64,000 nt of DNA. Origin: Cerioporus squamosus (taxonomy: Eukaryota > Basidiomycota > Agaricomycetes > Polyporales > Polyporaceae). Shown here in pieces: positions 1-11,070 of this stretch. The stretch lies in assembly GCA_022592435.1 (NCBI GenBank), contig JABYQS010000019.1, positions 310,001-374,000 on the forward strand, read 5' to 3'. Position 1 is the first letter of the stretch. Every line of letters starts with the position of its first letter. The position numbers and the translations under genes were made by a program. A model generated the notes under the pieces. It was not told the origin of the DNA, did not search any database, and saw only the letters and a program-made list of their open reading frames with translations.

Positions 1-702
1 AGCCCACAGGAGTACCGGCAGTGGGTCCGTGACCATGCTCCGTTTATCGTTCTTCCTCCAGATTACTACCCGCCGAACCCCACTCCGCCAGGCTACTCGG
101 TCACTCAGAACGGCCGACCGCTCCTCCACTACGGCGTCGCCTTCACGCACCAGGAGGTCATCGATTATGCCCTTGCCAACAACCACTTGCAAAGGAGCGA
201 CCTCAAGGCAATGGACGCACCGACCTACGGACTGTACGCCGCTCGCGGCTTGGTGCGCGATCTCTCCAAGAAGGTTGGCATACGCTTGGAAGCCGAGTTT
301 CCGCTGTCCTTGACCTACCATTATGTTGCTGCGGTGTGCAACACGAACAACATGTCCACGAAACGAGTGAAGAAGCGGCGCGTGGCTGCCTTGGAACGCT
401 GTGTCAAGGAGTCGTTCGGCGCGAATCATGATTTGCGCTGGTGGTGGGACATGGCTTGGACTGATCCAAGGTATGTATCGATTTCTTTATGCTCATGCCC
501 CGGCCAACCCTCCCGCAGGAATGGTCTTGATCCGTCATGGATTTTCACGCGCGAGTTCACAGGTGATGCAGAAGGGTCGAACTACGACCCGAGTCAGAAA
601 CAGAGGAAGATTCCGAGGGTCGCTCGGAGAGAAACACGCACGGAGGTTCGTAGGGCGGATGATGTAGAGATGTTGCATCTATCATCGATAGCAAGGGGAT
701 AG
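1..702 (+). CDS. Hypothetical protein, 3' part only
   Basis: The frame is open from the first base of the window to a TAG at 700-702, so the gene begins upstream. The visible product is about 218-233 residues. It starts inside a region with Tyr/Pro-rich sequence (PPDYYPPNPTPPGYS), then a helical, basic middle (TKRVKKRRVAALERCVKES) followed by a Trp cluster (LRWWWDM), and it ends in a charged tail. A 48 nt stretch at 471-518 has a good donor (GTATGT) and acceptor (CCCGCAG). It is a multiple of three and stop-free, so splicing and retention both keep the frame. I do not recognise a family. No catalytic motif is visible. Coding status is supported by the long open frame and by the in-frame intron signals. 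Confidence 0.55.
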   Translation, partial: SPQEYRQWVRDHAPFIVLPPDYYPPNPTPPGYSVTQNGRPLLHYGVAFTHQEVIDYALANNHLQRSDLKAMDAPTYGLYAARGLVRDLSKKVGIRLEAEFPLSLTYHYVAAVCNTNNMSTKRVKKRRVAALERCVKESFGANHDLRWWWDMAWTDPRYVSISLCSCPGQPSRRNGLDPSWIFTREFTGDAEGSNYDPSQKQRKIPRVARRETRTEVRRADDVEMLHLSSIARG

Positions 703-791
703 GTTTTGTTCTGACTGTATGTACCGCACCTGTGAAGAATTGCATGTAACCGAGTCCGGGGTCGAGATTGTATAGGCCGTCGGTCCGATAT

Positions 792-970
792 GCATCCGCC
801 AGCAGCCAGCCCTCCGCGGACGAATCGCAGGGCGTTGACGCAGCCACAGACTCACAGAGTACACCAAGAGTGGAGATTATCGTCGAGTTTGAGAATCCGG
901 GACGCTGGCCGGCGCCGCGGCGGACGACTTGCGCGCGATCCAGAGAATTAAGCTTTCGTTCTTCAGCTCG
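792..970 (+). pseudogene. Rearranged relic of the UTP22 gene
   Basis: Two short pieces here match two far-apart parts of the intact UTP22 gene at 32077-36240. Bases 792-866 can be read as ASSQPSADESQGVDAATDSQ, which matches the UTP22 N-terminus (parent bases 36101-36180, ASSQPSSYEWQGLDAAPDSQ). Bases 869-970 read EIIVEFENPGRWP and then, after a small insertion that shifts the frame, match the parent's internal EIIVEFEKSARWPDDLRAIQ segment (33521-33609). The match is at DNA level too, with scattered substitutions. Everything between the two pieces, roughly 2.5 kb in the parent, is missing. It is therefore not a functional gene. Whether it arose through a partly deleted duplicate or a recombined cDNA cannot be told from this. 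Confidence 0.75.
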
Positions 971-1889
971 TCCAGCTTAGGGCCTCCGCAGGCCGTCCTT
1001 ACCGCGAGGAGGTTTACTTACTTGGATCTGCGGTCGGAGCACGCCGGACGAGTCCCGCAGTACTCCTTCCAGAGCACGACCAGTGCACCCGAAGGCTCTG
1101 GAAGTGCGCGTAAACGTATTCCCCCCTTTGGATGGTGCTCGAAATTACTTACGAGGTTTGATTCCGCCGTTTGAACCCCTCGAATGACTTCACTCAGTGA
1201 TGTCGCAACTCACGAAATGACAGTCTAGCGCACCTGGACCCCACTTGGCACTCGTGGTTCCAAGTACTTGCTTCGGTGTGACTATATTAATAAGGCGTAT
1301 ACTACATAGTATATAGACGCTCCTTCAAAAAACATATCAGGAGATGGACCAGCTTTTGGCGCTAACCTTGCCTTTCTTGCTTCTACTTGCCTTTCAAGTA
1401 TTGCCTGTCTTCTATGGTATGACGCAGACGTCCGGTATTTACTCTTCTCCGCCCCTCCGCAGCAATCCCGAACTGTGAGGCCCAGCAAAAGATCTCGGGT
1501 GACGTTTGTACCGGTACTACACGCTCAGTAAGCACATTGTCACTCAATTGTTACTCAGCAGACCTCCTGCAGAGCGCGTACCGTTCGGGATACGTATGTC
1601 GCTCGTCAGTCAGCCCGATTTCAGCCCGACGTAGCCCGACCCAGTGTTTTCGCGCGACTTCTACGTTCATCCTGCAGTAACAGTTGCAACTGCAGTTTTC
1701 CCACTCACTGCACATCGCTTCTGAAGACCGGTTGACGGCTCGCCGCGAGCGACTTGGTGCTCACGTAACAACCGATCGCTTGATATCCAGGCCCATAAAA
1801 GCAAGCAGTTCGCGACATGCCCTTTGTCTCTCATCCTCTCCCACTCCCTCCTTACACATCGACAGCGATCTCCACGATAAGACACGACC
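971..1889. other. Intergenic stretch upstream of the oxidoreductase
   Basis: No open frame here resembles a known protein, and no tRNA or repeat stands out. A short purine/pyrimidine-asymmetric stretch near 1320-1490 carries an open frame on the minus strand without any recognisable motif. The last 100 bases are presumably the promoter of the gene at 1890. Confidence 0.4.
1793..1800 (+). promoter_or_regulatory. TATA-like box of the Old Yellow Enzyme gene
   Basis: The sequence CCCATAAAAG lies about 95 bases upstream of the ATG at 1890, a usual distance for fungal TATA elements plus a short 5' leader. It is followed by a C/T-rich stretch, which is common in fungal core promoters. Confidence 0.4.
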
Positions 1890-3353
1890 ATGGCCCCCTT
1901 GTTCAACGCACCCGCTCCGAATGTCCCGTACTTTGTTCCACGCCAGTACCCACCCTCCGGTACGGCATTCGACCCTCAGCCGGACGGGAAGCCTGTTCCC
2001 TCGCTTTTCAAGCCGCTGAAGATTCGTGGCGTTGAGTTCCAAAATCGTATCTGGGTAAGTTCCCACTCGACGCTGCACCACATGGCTGTACTGATGGTTT
2101 CCTAGCTCTCGCCCCTCTGCCAATACTCGTCCGACAATGGTGTTATCTCCCCATGGCAATTCGCCCACCGTAAGACCCAGTATTACATCTGATCGCGTGT
2201 TCAATGTCGCTGATTTTCTCGTAGTTGGTGGTATCTTCACACGTGGCCCCGGCCTGACAATGGTCGAAGCCACCGCGGTCTCCCCCGAAGGCCGCATCTC
2301 CCCCGAAGATGCAGGCATCTGGACAGACGAGCAAGCTGCCGCTTGGGCCAAAGTCGTCCAGTTCGCGCACTCCCAGAACCAGAAGATCGGCATTCAGCTC
2401 GCGCACGCTGGTCGTAAGGCGTCCACGCTCGCACCATTTGTGCACGGCGGGCTGGTCGCAGACGAATCCGCGAACGGCTGGCCCGACGACGTCGTCGGGC
2501 CCAGCACCATCCCGTTCGCGGCCGAGTACCCGCAGCCGAAGGAACTCACGAAGGAGGGCATCAAGCGCCTCGTGCAGGCGTGGATCGCTGCTGCGCGTCG
2601 CGCCGTGCAGGCTGGCTTCGACGTCATTGAGGTCCACGGCGCGCACGGGTACCTGATCAGCTCGTTCTTGAGCCCTCAGAGCAACAAGCGCACGGACGAG
2701 TACGGCGGGTCGTTTGAGAACCGCATCCGGTTCCCGCTCGAGGTCGTCGATGCCGTGCGCGCGGTCATCCCGCCCGACATGCCCCTCTTCTTCCGGTACG
2801 TCTTCTGCTCGGTTTGAAGCGATGCGGTAACTGACGAGTCTAAACAGTGTCTCCGGCACCGAGTGGCTCGAGGATGTGCTCCCGAACGAGCCGTCATGGC
2901 GCATTGAGGACACTGTGAAGCTCGCTGGCATCCTCGCAGACCACGGCGTCGACCTAATCGACGTCTCCTCTGGCGGAAACAGCGCCATCGCGCGCATGAC
3001 CCTTCTCCCATCTGGGCCGGGGTACCAGGTGCCGTTGGCGGAGGCGGTCAAGAAGGCCCACGGGGACAAAATCCTCGTATCCGCCGTCGGGGCTATTCAC
3101 ACGGGCACCCTCGCGCAGAGCGTCTTGGACGAGGTATGTTTGTGCTCCAGAGCTTGCTTGACGGTCTGGTTGCTGATATTGTGTGTGCGTTCCATAGGGC
3201 AAAGCGGACGTCGTCTTTGTCGGACGGCTGTTCCAGAAGAACCCTGGAGTCGTTTGGTCGTTTGCGGACGATCTCGGTGTGGAGTTGCACCATTCGAGCC
3301 AGATCGGATGGGGCTTCCAGGGGCGCGCCAAGAAGGGTGCCAAGAAGCAGTAG
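1890..3353 (+). CDS. NADH:flavin oxidoreductase, Old Yellow Enzyme family (YqjM-like)
   Basis: Five exons (1890-2054, 2106-2169, 2225-2795, 2848-3133, 3198-3353) give a 413-residue protein, and all junctions are GT-AG with matching phase. This FMN-dependent ene-reductase family reduces activated C=C bonds using NAD(P)H. The barrel starts with SLFKPLKIRGVEFQNRIWLS. The cysteine of SPLCQYS (about residue 60) is the one typical of YqjM-type (class III) enzymes. GIQLAHAGRKAS, the substrate-binding HGAHGYL, and FLSPQSNKRTDEYGGSFENR follow in the expected order, and VFVGRLFQKNP is the C-terminal phosphate-binding part. No signal peptide is seen, so the enzyme is probably cytosolic. The physiological substrate cannot be told. 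The gene converges on the hydrolase at 3488 with a 134-base gap between stop codons. Confidence 0.93.
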
Positions 3354-3487
3354 AGCAGTGATCAGCGTGTTAGAGCACCAATTTGAGTAGACAACCTCCA
3401 TGTACGTATAGATTGGGTACTTCGTTATAGAAGTGTCGCGTTGCAACATGTCGTATGACCTTCGTGATGAGTATGCTGCCGATTGAG

Positions 3488-4693
3488 TCACTGCAGTAGA
3501 GCATGCCGCCAGACGAACCGCGCCGCTTCCTTCACCATTGCTGGAGAGAACTCATGGCCCACGCCCTCCTCAACGATCACTTCCTTTACCCCATGCTGTC
3601 CCACGTTGAGGTTCTCGACGAAGGTTCTACCAGCTGACCACGGGACGGTCTTGTCGTCTTTACCGGAGAGGACGAGTATCTTCTTCCCTAGGAATGGGTT
3701 GGAATCGTCGAGGGCGGTGTATGGCGACGCAACGGGGTCGGCACGCTTGATCAGGCTGAGCAAGGAGTCAGGTATATATGGCGGTCCGACGGGTAGCTTG
3801 TGGGCCTTGGCTCGCTTGGAGATGAGGGTAAGGTAGTCGGGACAACCTGGAGCGACGATGCTCAGCAGGTGTCTCGGTCCGATGACATGACAGTCCGCTG
3901 AGGCATGCAGAATCAGACATACCGATTATGGGGATGCCAAGCTTCACTCGGGTATCTGTGTTGCAGGGTGAGTTTCTTGTGAGCCTTGAGGGCTCGCAAA
4001 CACACTTACCGTTTCGGAGTACAATCCAGGTCGAGTGTCCGCCGAGGCTCTTGCCCGCACAAAGCCATTGGGAGATCGCACGTTCACCATTCGGGAACAA
4101 GTACGACGGGAGAAAGTCGATGAGATACGACACATCTCGAGCGGTCCCCGCTGAAATGGACACATGAAAGTCAGCGACTTGTGAAGCGTAGACTCCGGAA
4201 GACGCTCCAAACCGGCCGTACTGACTCTGGATGGCGTACATGTCGATCCTATTGGGATGACGATGTCAGCATGGATGCTAGGATAGGGCCGACAAGCCGA
4301 CTGACGCATGCCGTTCGTTGTTCTTCTCTGAATCTTCGAACCAGCCCATGTTGGCTTTCTTGTCCGCCATCCGCTTGCCGTGGTTACGATGATCCTTGTA
4401 TGGAATGAGTATGCAAGCAGAGATGTTCTGTATCCTCAGTAACTCACGAAAGTAACGATATATAGGTCGTGTGCCTTCGAACTTTGGTGTGCACGTCGGA
4501 GACTCTGCACTTCCTTGAGGATATCGTGCGCGTAGTCTTCCATCTTCTTAGCTGAGCCCATGCGACCGTGCAAAAGAAACATGACCGCAACTGGTGTTTC
4601 ATCCTTCGTAGCGTTCGCACATGAGTAGACTTCCAACGGTATCCCCGCTACCACATGGCTGTGTTTGGATGCCGGAGTGTCCAAGGAAGACAT
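3488..4693 (-). CDS. Alpha/beta hydrolase, serine-hydrolase type
   Basis: Six exons read from 4693 down to 3488 give about 296 residues. The first exon (4448-4693) carries FLLHGRMGS, the oxyanion-side loop. The next begins DHRNHGKRMADKKANMGW. A short exon then joins MYAIQ to TGTARDVSYLIDFLPSYLFP. The nucleophile elbow is GKSLGGHS (Ser of the GxSxG motif). The acid is probably the Asp in SGKDDKTVPW and the base is the His of GVGHEFSP, so the triad is complete and in normal order. No signal peptide or membrane segment is visible. The fold is certain. The substrate is not: the family includes esterases, lipases and uncharacterised fungal members. The last intron and the exon ending in LGIPIIG are inferred from phase and family-like sequence. 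Confidence 0.85.
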
Positions 4694-5017
4694 ACTGAAC
4701 TATATCAAGGTCATGCACTCTACGTCAAAAGCCATCTCAGAGAATTAGAGTGAATACCACTGACTCAACAAGATGACCAGAGTTTGGCCCGTCGACAGTG
4801 TTGGTTGCAAGCTGCTTATCGTCACTTACTACGACAGATAAGCTGGCGGCAATTGCCGTGCTCGGTGGTGCTCAGACTTCTCCGTGCGAAGGACAATGCA
4901 CTCTGGAGTCTGGGCCCTGGCAAGTGCGACTGGTGCAACGATCCGTCATGAATGTGATACCAAAATACAGCAATGCGACACGACGACGAGAGGATACAAG
5001 ATATGCGTACGATACAA

Positions 5018-7448
5018 TCACCGACGATCCGTTTTGCCCATCTTCCGCTTTCCTGCAAACAGATGTTTGGGCTATGAACGAATGCATGAGCAAGCTGAAC
5101 GTTGACGGAGGATCGAAGTGAGGGCCTACCATTTTGGTCTTGATAGCGCGATCGCTCTCTCCGGCGCGTGCCTGCATGTTGCGTTCTCTCTGCCCAAGAT
5201 TCCGCAGCTTGACTGCTTTTGATGCTTGCTGTACGTCCAAACTGTGATGAGAACTCCAACAACAGCGGAAGAGTTGGGGATACTCACCGCCTCGTCTCGC
5301 ATACCGGCCAACTGGCGGTTTGTCCGAGGTTGCCTTGAGTGCTTGGCGACGACTGCACCGGTGTTGCCCTTCGCCCTCTTGAGGTTGGGCGCCTCCTCCC
5401 CGTCGACGTCCATCCACTCGCCCTCGTCGCCCATCTCGGCATCCTCGTCCACGTCCATCTCCGCTTCCTCCTCCTCGCGCTGCCGCTTCCGCTTGGCACC
5501 GGCGACCTTGGCGAGGATCTCTGCACGCTCTTGGATACGGCTTGGATCGAGTCCCGCCTTGGTCATGTCTGACGTGAGCTCGGAGAGCGTGCGGAGACCT
5601 GCTGTGCGAGGGAGCAGGGCACGGTTCTTCATAGCCTTCTTCGTGCTCTGGGACACGATCTTCTTCTTGAGCGCATACTTGGCGGCGACCGCTTCGCGCT
5701 CGTCCTCGGAGTCGTACTGCAATCGCGCCCGCATGTCAATAACAGACAAGAAGAAACAAGAGATCATGACGTACCATATCAGACTCGCTCTCATAGAAGC
5801 CTTCGGCCTGGAGCTTTTCCTCTTCCCGCTCGAGCGCGTCGAGCTTCTCGAGGATGTCGGGGTCGATGAAGTCAGCGACGTTCTTGCCGTCCATGATCTC
5901 GGGCATGATATCGTTCTTCCAGTCCTCGTCGGCGAGGAGGTAGTTCTCTACAGTAGACGGTCAGTAACGAGGTGAGTACCGGCAAAAAGGCATACGCACT
6001 CTTGAGGTTAATGTTGTACACTCCGGCACCACCCTCTTCCGCCTCGATATCGCGCTCAAGTCGGCGACGCTCGGGATCGGCCTTGTCGAACTTCTTGCGC
6101 TCCTTGACTGCCTCAGGGATGAAGGGCGTACGGACGACGTCATCGCGCGGCTTGGGCTGGGCGACGTGTAGACGGTTCAAGATGGCGTTGACCTTGTTGC
6201 CCTTGAGCTTCGTGTCGACACGGTGCTCGAGGAGCGCGTCGCAAGCGGTCGTCTTCACCACCATGACGCCCTCGTCGGAATAGCATGAGCACTGCACGTG
6301 CCGGATGCCCTCGGAGTTAATGATCTCCTCGACCATGGCGCGGCGCTCGGGCGCGAGGTCTTCTAGCTTCGCAACGTCGGCCTTGTTGAGGACGAGGACG
6401 GTGGGCTTGTTGGCGAAGAGGGGCTTGATGGCGTGGAAGAGCTGGCATTGCGCCTCGACCGAGAAGCCGCACTGCTCCGAGAGGTCCATGAAGTAGAGAA
6501 CGCAGGCCTTCAGATGCGCAAGCGCGGTGATGCTCTGCATCTCGATGTTGTTCATCTCCTCGAGGGGGTGGTCGAGGATACCGGGGGTGTCGATGACCTG
6601 CCACCGCATGTAGCGGTGGTCGAGGTGCCCAACGAAGAGGGACTTGGTCGTGAACGCGTATGGCTGCACGTCGACGTCCGCGCGAGTGACCTTGTTTAGG
6701 AAGGACGACTTGCCGACGTTAGGGTATCCACAGATGAGCAGAGTGCGTGCGGTGGGGTCGATCGCGGGGAGACGGGACATGTGCTTCCGGACCTCCTCGA
6801 GGAACTCGAGCGCCTCGTTCTGCCGCTTCATGATGGTGGCCATACGACCGAGTGCAGCCCGCTTGAGCTGCTTGCAGCGGTATAGACTGTCGCCGAACTT
6901 GAGAAGACGGACATAGTCCTTCGCTACCTGGTCAATGAGATGCCGGGCGGTGCGGAGCTGACCGAGTGCGAGTTTGTAGTGGTTCTTGTCGTAAAGAACG
7001 TTCAGGAGGGAGGAAAGGAAGGGGTGCAGATCCTACGAGGAGATCAGCATGCTGGAAGATACCACGGGCTAGGAGTATGGTGCGATTTTGAACGTTCGAA
7101 TGCGACAAACTCGGGGACAGGTCCCTCGCGCTACCACAATGCACACAATATCTTCAGAAACATGACACTCACGTCGATAATGGGAAACTCCTCCAGGATA
7201 GCACCAAGCTTCTCGTCAAAAGAGTCCTGTGTAAACTTCACTTTGCGCATGTAGAAGTTGCGGATCCGGCTGATCTTGAAGTTCTTGTGGATAACCTGCA
7301 CACATCATGAGCACTGCAAACCCATCAGGACCCACCCCGGAAGAGTACGTACCGTAGGCGTCTTGCGCTGCGTTTTCGAGAGGACGATGTCCAGGAAGTC
7401 CGATGCCTTGGGCACCGGCGCGATCGCCTTGAGTCCGCTCGTCGACAT
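5018..7448 (-). CDS. NOG1: Nucleolar GTP-binding protein 1, 60S ribosome assembly GTPase
   Basis: Seven exons (7353-7448, 7173-7295, 6000-7032, 5775-5947, 5288-5716, 5130-5228, 5018-5071) sum to 2007 nt, that is 668 residues, close to known NOG1 proteins. This Obg/HflX-superfamily GTPase binds pre-60S particles in the nucleolus and nucleus. The N-terminal helical bundle begins [20 protein letters not shown]. The G domain shows G1 GYPNVGKSS, switch region FTTKSL, G3 DTPG and G4 NKAD. The middle part includes [20 protein letters not shown]. An acidic stretch ([15 protein letters not shown]) is followed by [11 protein letters not shown] and the family's C-terminal [17 protein letters not shown], which is encoded on its own 54 nt exon. 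The last two introns were placed to keep this conserved tail in frame. Confidence 0.95.
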
Positions 7449-8445
7449 GGTGCTGGAGATCCTGTAGAGTCAAGGATAGTATAGGATACAGAACCAGGCC
7501 CAGCCGAAGAGGGAAGTGGAGGAGGAGAACGTCGGGAACGGGACGAAAAGCTCGCAGCAAGTCCCGCACGCCGCATGCCCGCCTTCCCAAAATTTGGATT
7601 ACATAAGGCAGAGATCACGGGGTAACCGAGCCAACAAGCGCCCATGCTGTGGACTGCACAGCCACATCGACCGTCGTTCCGAGTTCGACGCAAGTTCAGC
7701 GTGCTTGGAGTGCGATACTCGTGTACAGTGCTACAGCTTCTTACGAGTGGGAGACAACATCCAAAATTCAAAGGCATGGCCAGAAGGTATATTGAACGGC
7801 AGCAGCTAAGTCAAGAGGGAGAAAGAGCAGGAACAGGTATCGATGTAAGTAAACAGAGAAGAACGTCGTTGCAGGTCGTCAGAATTCAGGACTGGGGAAA
7901 CAAGAAGCTAGAGAAAACAGCAATAGACAGTCGGAAAACAGAAGAGAGATACAGCACATGTACAAGAACAATCGTCGTCACGGTCGTGAAGCCTGACAGA
8001 GCTTCACCCAAGGGCACAGCGAATGCACGGTAGCCCAGTCACCCCAGTGCCGAGCTCAGGACAGGGACAGGGCCCGGAAGACACCAAACTATCTACTCCG
8101 CTAGAAGGATGCAGCACTCAAAAACCTTCGTACATAGCGGACACGGATGTCGGAGTGTGCAAAAAGGTTGGTAAACAACAACGAACAGCGTCCGCATAGC
8201 GAGGGTGGTCCGTGAGTTGGGATCGTGAGCGATAGTCCTTGTAGGTGTGCTGAGCGAAAGAATATCGTCTGTACCGCATACAGAGCGCAATCGAGTCCGA
8301 GGGGAAATCGGGAGATGATGCGATAGCGTGACGGTGAAAGACAGATGATGAGTGTAGTAAACCGAAACCAAGGTCCATGCGTCCTCCTCCATTCGAGATG
8401 TATGTATATCTTCCACCTCCTTTCCTCTTCCTCTCCGGACTCTCC
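7449..8445. other. Intergenic, NOG1 promoter side and 3' flank of the oxidase gene
   Basis: No open frame with recognisable protein content. The part near 7449-7600 is presumably the NOG1 promoter (NOG1 runs leftwards), and the part near 8100-8445 is presumably the 3' untranslated region of the copper radical oxidase. Confidence 0.4.
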
Positions 8446-10906
8446 TCAATACGGCCCTCGTGCCGCATTCGTGCTCATTCGTGGCGCGTTCTGGTGGTAG
8501 GGGTCGAACTCCCCGCTGTTGTTGCGTGGGTCGTCGAAGTAGGGCGAGTGCGGCGCGTTCAGGTTCGCTGTGCTCGCGTTCGGCCCCCATGTGGCGCTCT
8601 CATTACCCTGTGATAGTGGCACAAATGCGCTTGAGTCAGAACTCCTGAAACCAGCATTGCCGCCACCTGCACGGGCCCCGGACGCGCCGACCGCGCCCCC
8701 AGGCGCCGTGCTCATAGGGTAAGAGAGCGCCGACGCCTGTCGCGCGGCCGCCCGCCTCCGCCGTGCCATATAGATACCGAAAACCGCACCGAGTATGCCA
8801 ACAGCCGCGATGGCCGCGATGATGCCACCGACGATGGCGCCGGTGTGCGACGAGGATGCGCCATTGTTGGAAGACGAGTCGCTGTTGCTGCCACTTGAGC
8901 CGCTGCCGCTTGCGCCGTCGAGGCGGGTGCTGGCAGGGAGGACGGTCGCGTCCTTGGTAGGCTGCTTCTCGATGTTACCTGTGCCAACGGTCACCCACGA
9001 GGCGTTGCTGGGAATGCCATGCATGGTGACGAAGAGCAGTGCGGGTCCGGGCTGGAAGAGGTTGGGGTTGGGCGGAAGCTGGGCGACGTGAAGGGTGATG
9101 GAGCCGTCGCTGTTGACCGTGTACGTGTTGTTGAGCTGCATGATGCGCTGACCCATGTTCATCGCGTGCGTGGTCCAGCCGCCACGGATGAGGACAACGG
9201 TGGTGTTGTCAGCGGCATCGTTCGCAGATCCCGAGTACGCGGAGGCGGGAACGGTGAGGTCGAACTTATCACCACCGTACGAGAGCGTCGAGGGAGCACC
9301 TGTGAACGTGGGACGAGTTGAGGCCGAGAAGTACGAGGGGTAGAAGATCTCGGCCTGGTACTGCGTCGGGAAAATAGTCGACGTGTTGACATCAACATTG
9401 GGGTTCGAACCGGCGATCATGACCGAGGCATCAGGGAGCAGGATGGCAGACGAGTGGTAGAGACGGGCAATGTTCGACGTATCGAAACCAGCATCGGACC
9501 AGCGCTGCCCCTTCGGGGCGCGGGGGTTGTAGACAGCGGGCTTGCCAACGGGCGCAGCAGCGAGGGACTCGCCGTAGGGCATGTTCAGCGTGTTAAGCGT
9601 ACGAGTAGAGTAGCCGGCAGTGCCGTTAGCGCCGCCGTTGACAACGAGCAAGGTAAGATCAGGAAGAGCGATGAACTGGCCCATGGTACGACCGACGGGC
9701 ATGTCATCGTCCTCGACGTAGTCGACGGCCGAACCATCCTGGGGCTCCGGGGTGATTGTGTGGCACTTCTCCGACGCGGGAACGTTCCAGGTGTCCTCGA
9801 AGGGCCAGGAGTAGTTACCCCACTGGAAGTCGGTCATGTTCGAACCACCACAGAAGATGACGGTGGGAACGTAGTTGTTCTCCGGGGTGAGAGGGAGCAT
9901 CGCATTGGCACCGGACGCAGGGTAGACACGGACGATCTGGCCGGGCATGTCAGGGAGATCAGTCTCCTGGTTCGTCAGGGGGTCCCAGAGAGCTGCGAGA
10001 ATCAAACGTCAACGAATTGTTACGATCAAAGGAGAGTCGAACTCACTGGTCGAGTAATTCGCCTGAACAAGCATCTTTCCTGAGGGCATGAGGTAGCTGA
10101 GCGCGTACGCGTTGAGACCAGATGTCTTGACCATGAAGTTCATGACTTGTGCCTCTTGACCGTTGTCGGGGAAGAACTCGTATGTGGGCTGCGCAGCACC
10201 ACCCTCGTTCGCGGGATCGACGTTGGGGTAGTTGCGGTTGATATAACCACCGTTGGTGAAACCACCAATCAACACGACGGTACCATCACCCAAGGGCTCG
10301 GCAGCCGAGTACCAGCGCTGCTTCTGCATGTGGAGAAGGGAAGCATTGTCGAACCACTCGCACTCTGGTGACGAGAAGTCGTCGGAGCTGCCACAGGGTT
10401 TGAGGATACGGATGGCAGTAGTGCCGTCGTAGTCGCCAAAGGTCGTATCGAATGTCGCGGTGTACGGGTTGTCGGGGGGAGTGGTGTCACCGATGTTACC
10501 ACCGGGGCCGACGGCACCGTTACCACCGAAAGTGGCGAAGGAGCCGTTGGGGAGGTGCATCCCGGATGCGCAGAAGACGTTGGTCGTCACGCCCATGGGT
10601 GTCGCTGTGCGCGACGCGATGTCGTAGACAGCGCCCATGGCGGGGTAGTTGCCGAACTTGACGGCGTTGTTCTCGGACTTATCAAGGATGTAGACCTTCT
10701 CGAGGTTGCCCAAGAACATCTTGTGGAGGAAGACGGGGCGTGAGAGGCGTGCACAGCATGAAAATCGTTGGAGGAATACGCACCATCATTGCGCTGACCT
10801 GGGTGTGTCCACCATCCTCAAAGGAACCGGCCGTGTGCGACTGAGCAACTGCTGTCGAGGCTGCGCCTAGCGAGAGCGCCAGCAGCGAGAGCTGGCGGTT
10901 GATCAT
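8446..10906 (-). CDS. Glyoxal-oxidase-like copper radical oxidase with C-terminal membrane anchor
   Basis: Three exons (10784-10906, 10047-10719, 8446-9992) encode 780 residues. A signal peptide (MINRQLSLLALSLGAASTAVAQ) starts the protein. AA5-type copper radical oxidases turn aldehydes or alcohols plus O2 into oxidised product and H2O2, which in wood-decay fungi can feed peroxidases. Expected active-site residues are present: Cys91 (VFCASG) and Tyr178 (QKQRWYSA) as the cross-linked pair, Tyr-His in IARLYHSSAILLPD, and the copper His in RGGWTTHAMNMGQR. The last third is unusual for secreted glyoxal oxidase: a Ser/Asn-rich linker leads to a hydrophobic segment (about residues 650-673, GAIVGGIIAAIAAVG...), a basic stop-transfer MARRRR and a 100-residue cytoplasmic tail. 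It therefore probably stays on the cell surface. The substrate is unknown. Confidence 0.92.
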
Positions 10907-11002
10907 GGTAGAGCGTCGTGGGTCGGGCGGATTAGCTGGGGACTAGGGAGAGCAAAGGGTAGGATAAAAGGAGATTAAGAGAGCAGCAGTGCGTCCTAGG
11001 AA

Positions 11003-11010
11003 GATATAAA
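11003..11010 (-). promoter_or_regulatory. TATA-like box of the copper radical oxidase gene
   Basis: On the minus strand the sequence CCTTTATATC lies about 95 bases upstream of the ATG at 10906. A long CACC/CTCC-rich tract (about 11020-11070) lies further upstream. Both are typical of a well-expressed fungal promoter, but the assignment rests on position only. Confidence 0.4.
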
Positions 11011-11070
11011 GGAGAGTGAGGACGGTCGGCGGTGGTGGTGGTGGTGAGGAGGGAGGAGGAGGGGACGGGG

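Noticed and set aside
2143..3069. 308-codon open frame on the minus strand
   Set aside because: It lies wholly opposite the Old Yellow Enzyme exons and exists because of their GC-rich third positions; no motif of its own.
5226..5975. 249-codon open frame on the plus strand
   Set aside because: Antisense of NOG1 exons, low-complexity Ser/Arg/Leu translation, no recognisable protein.
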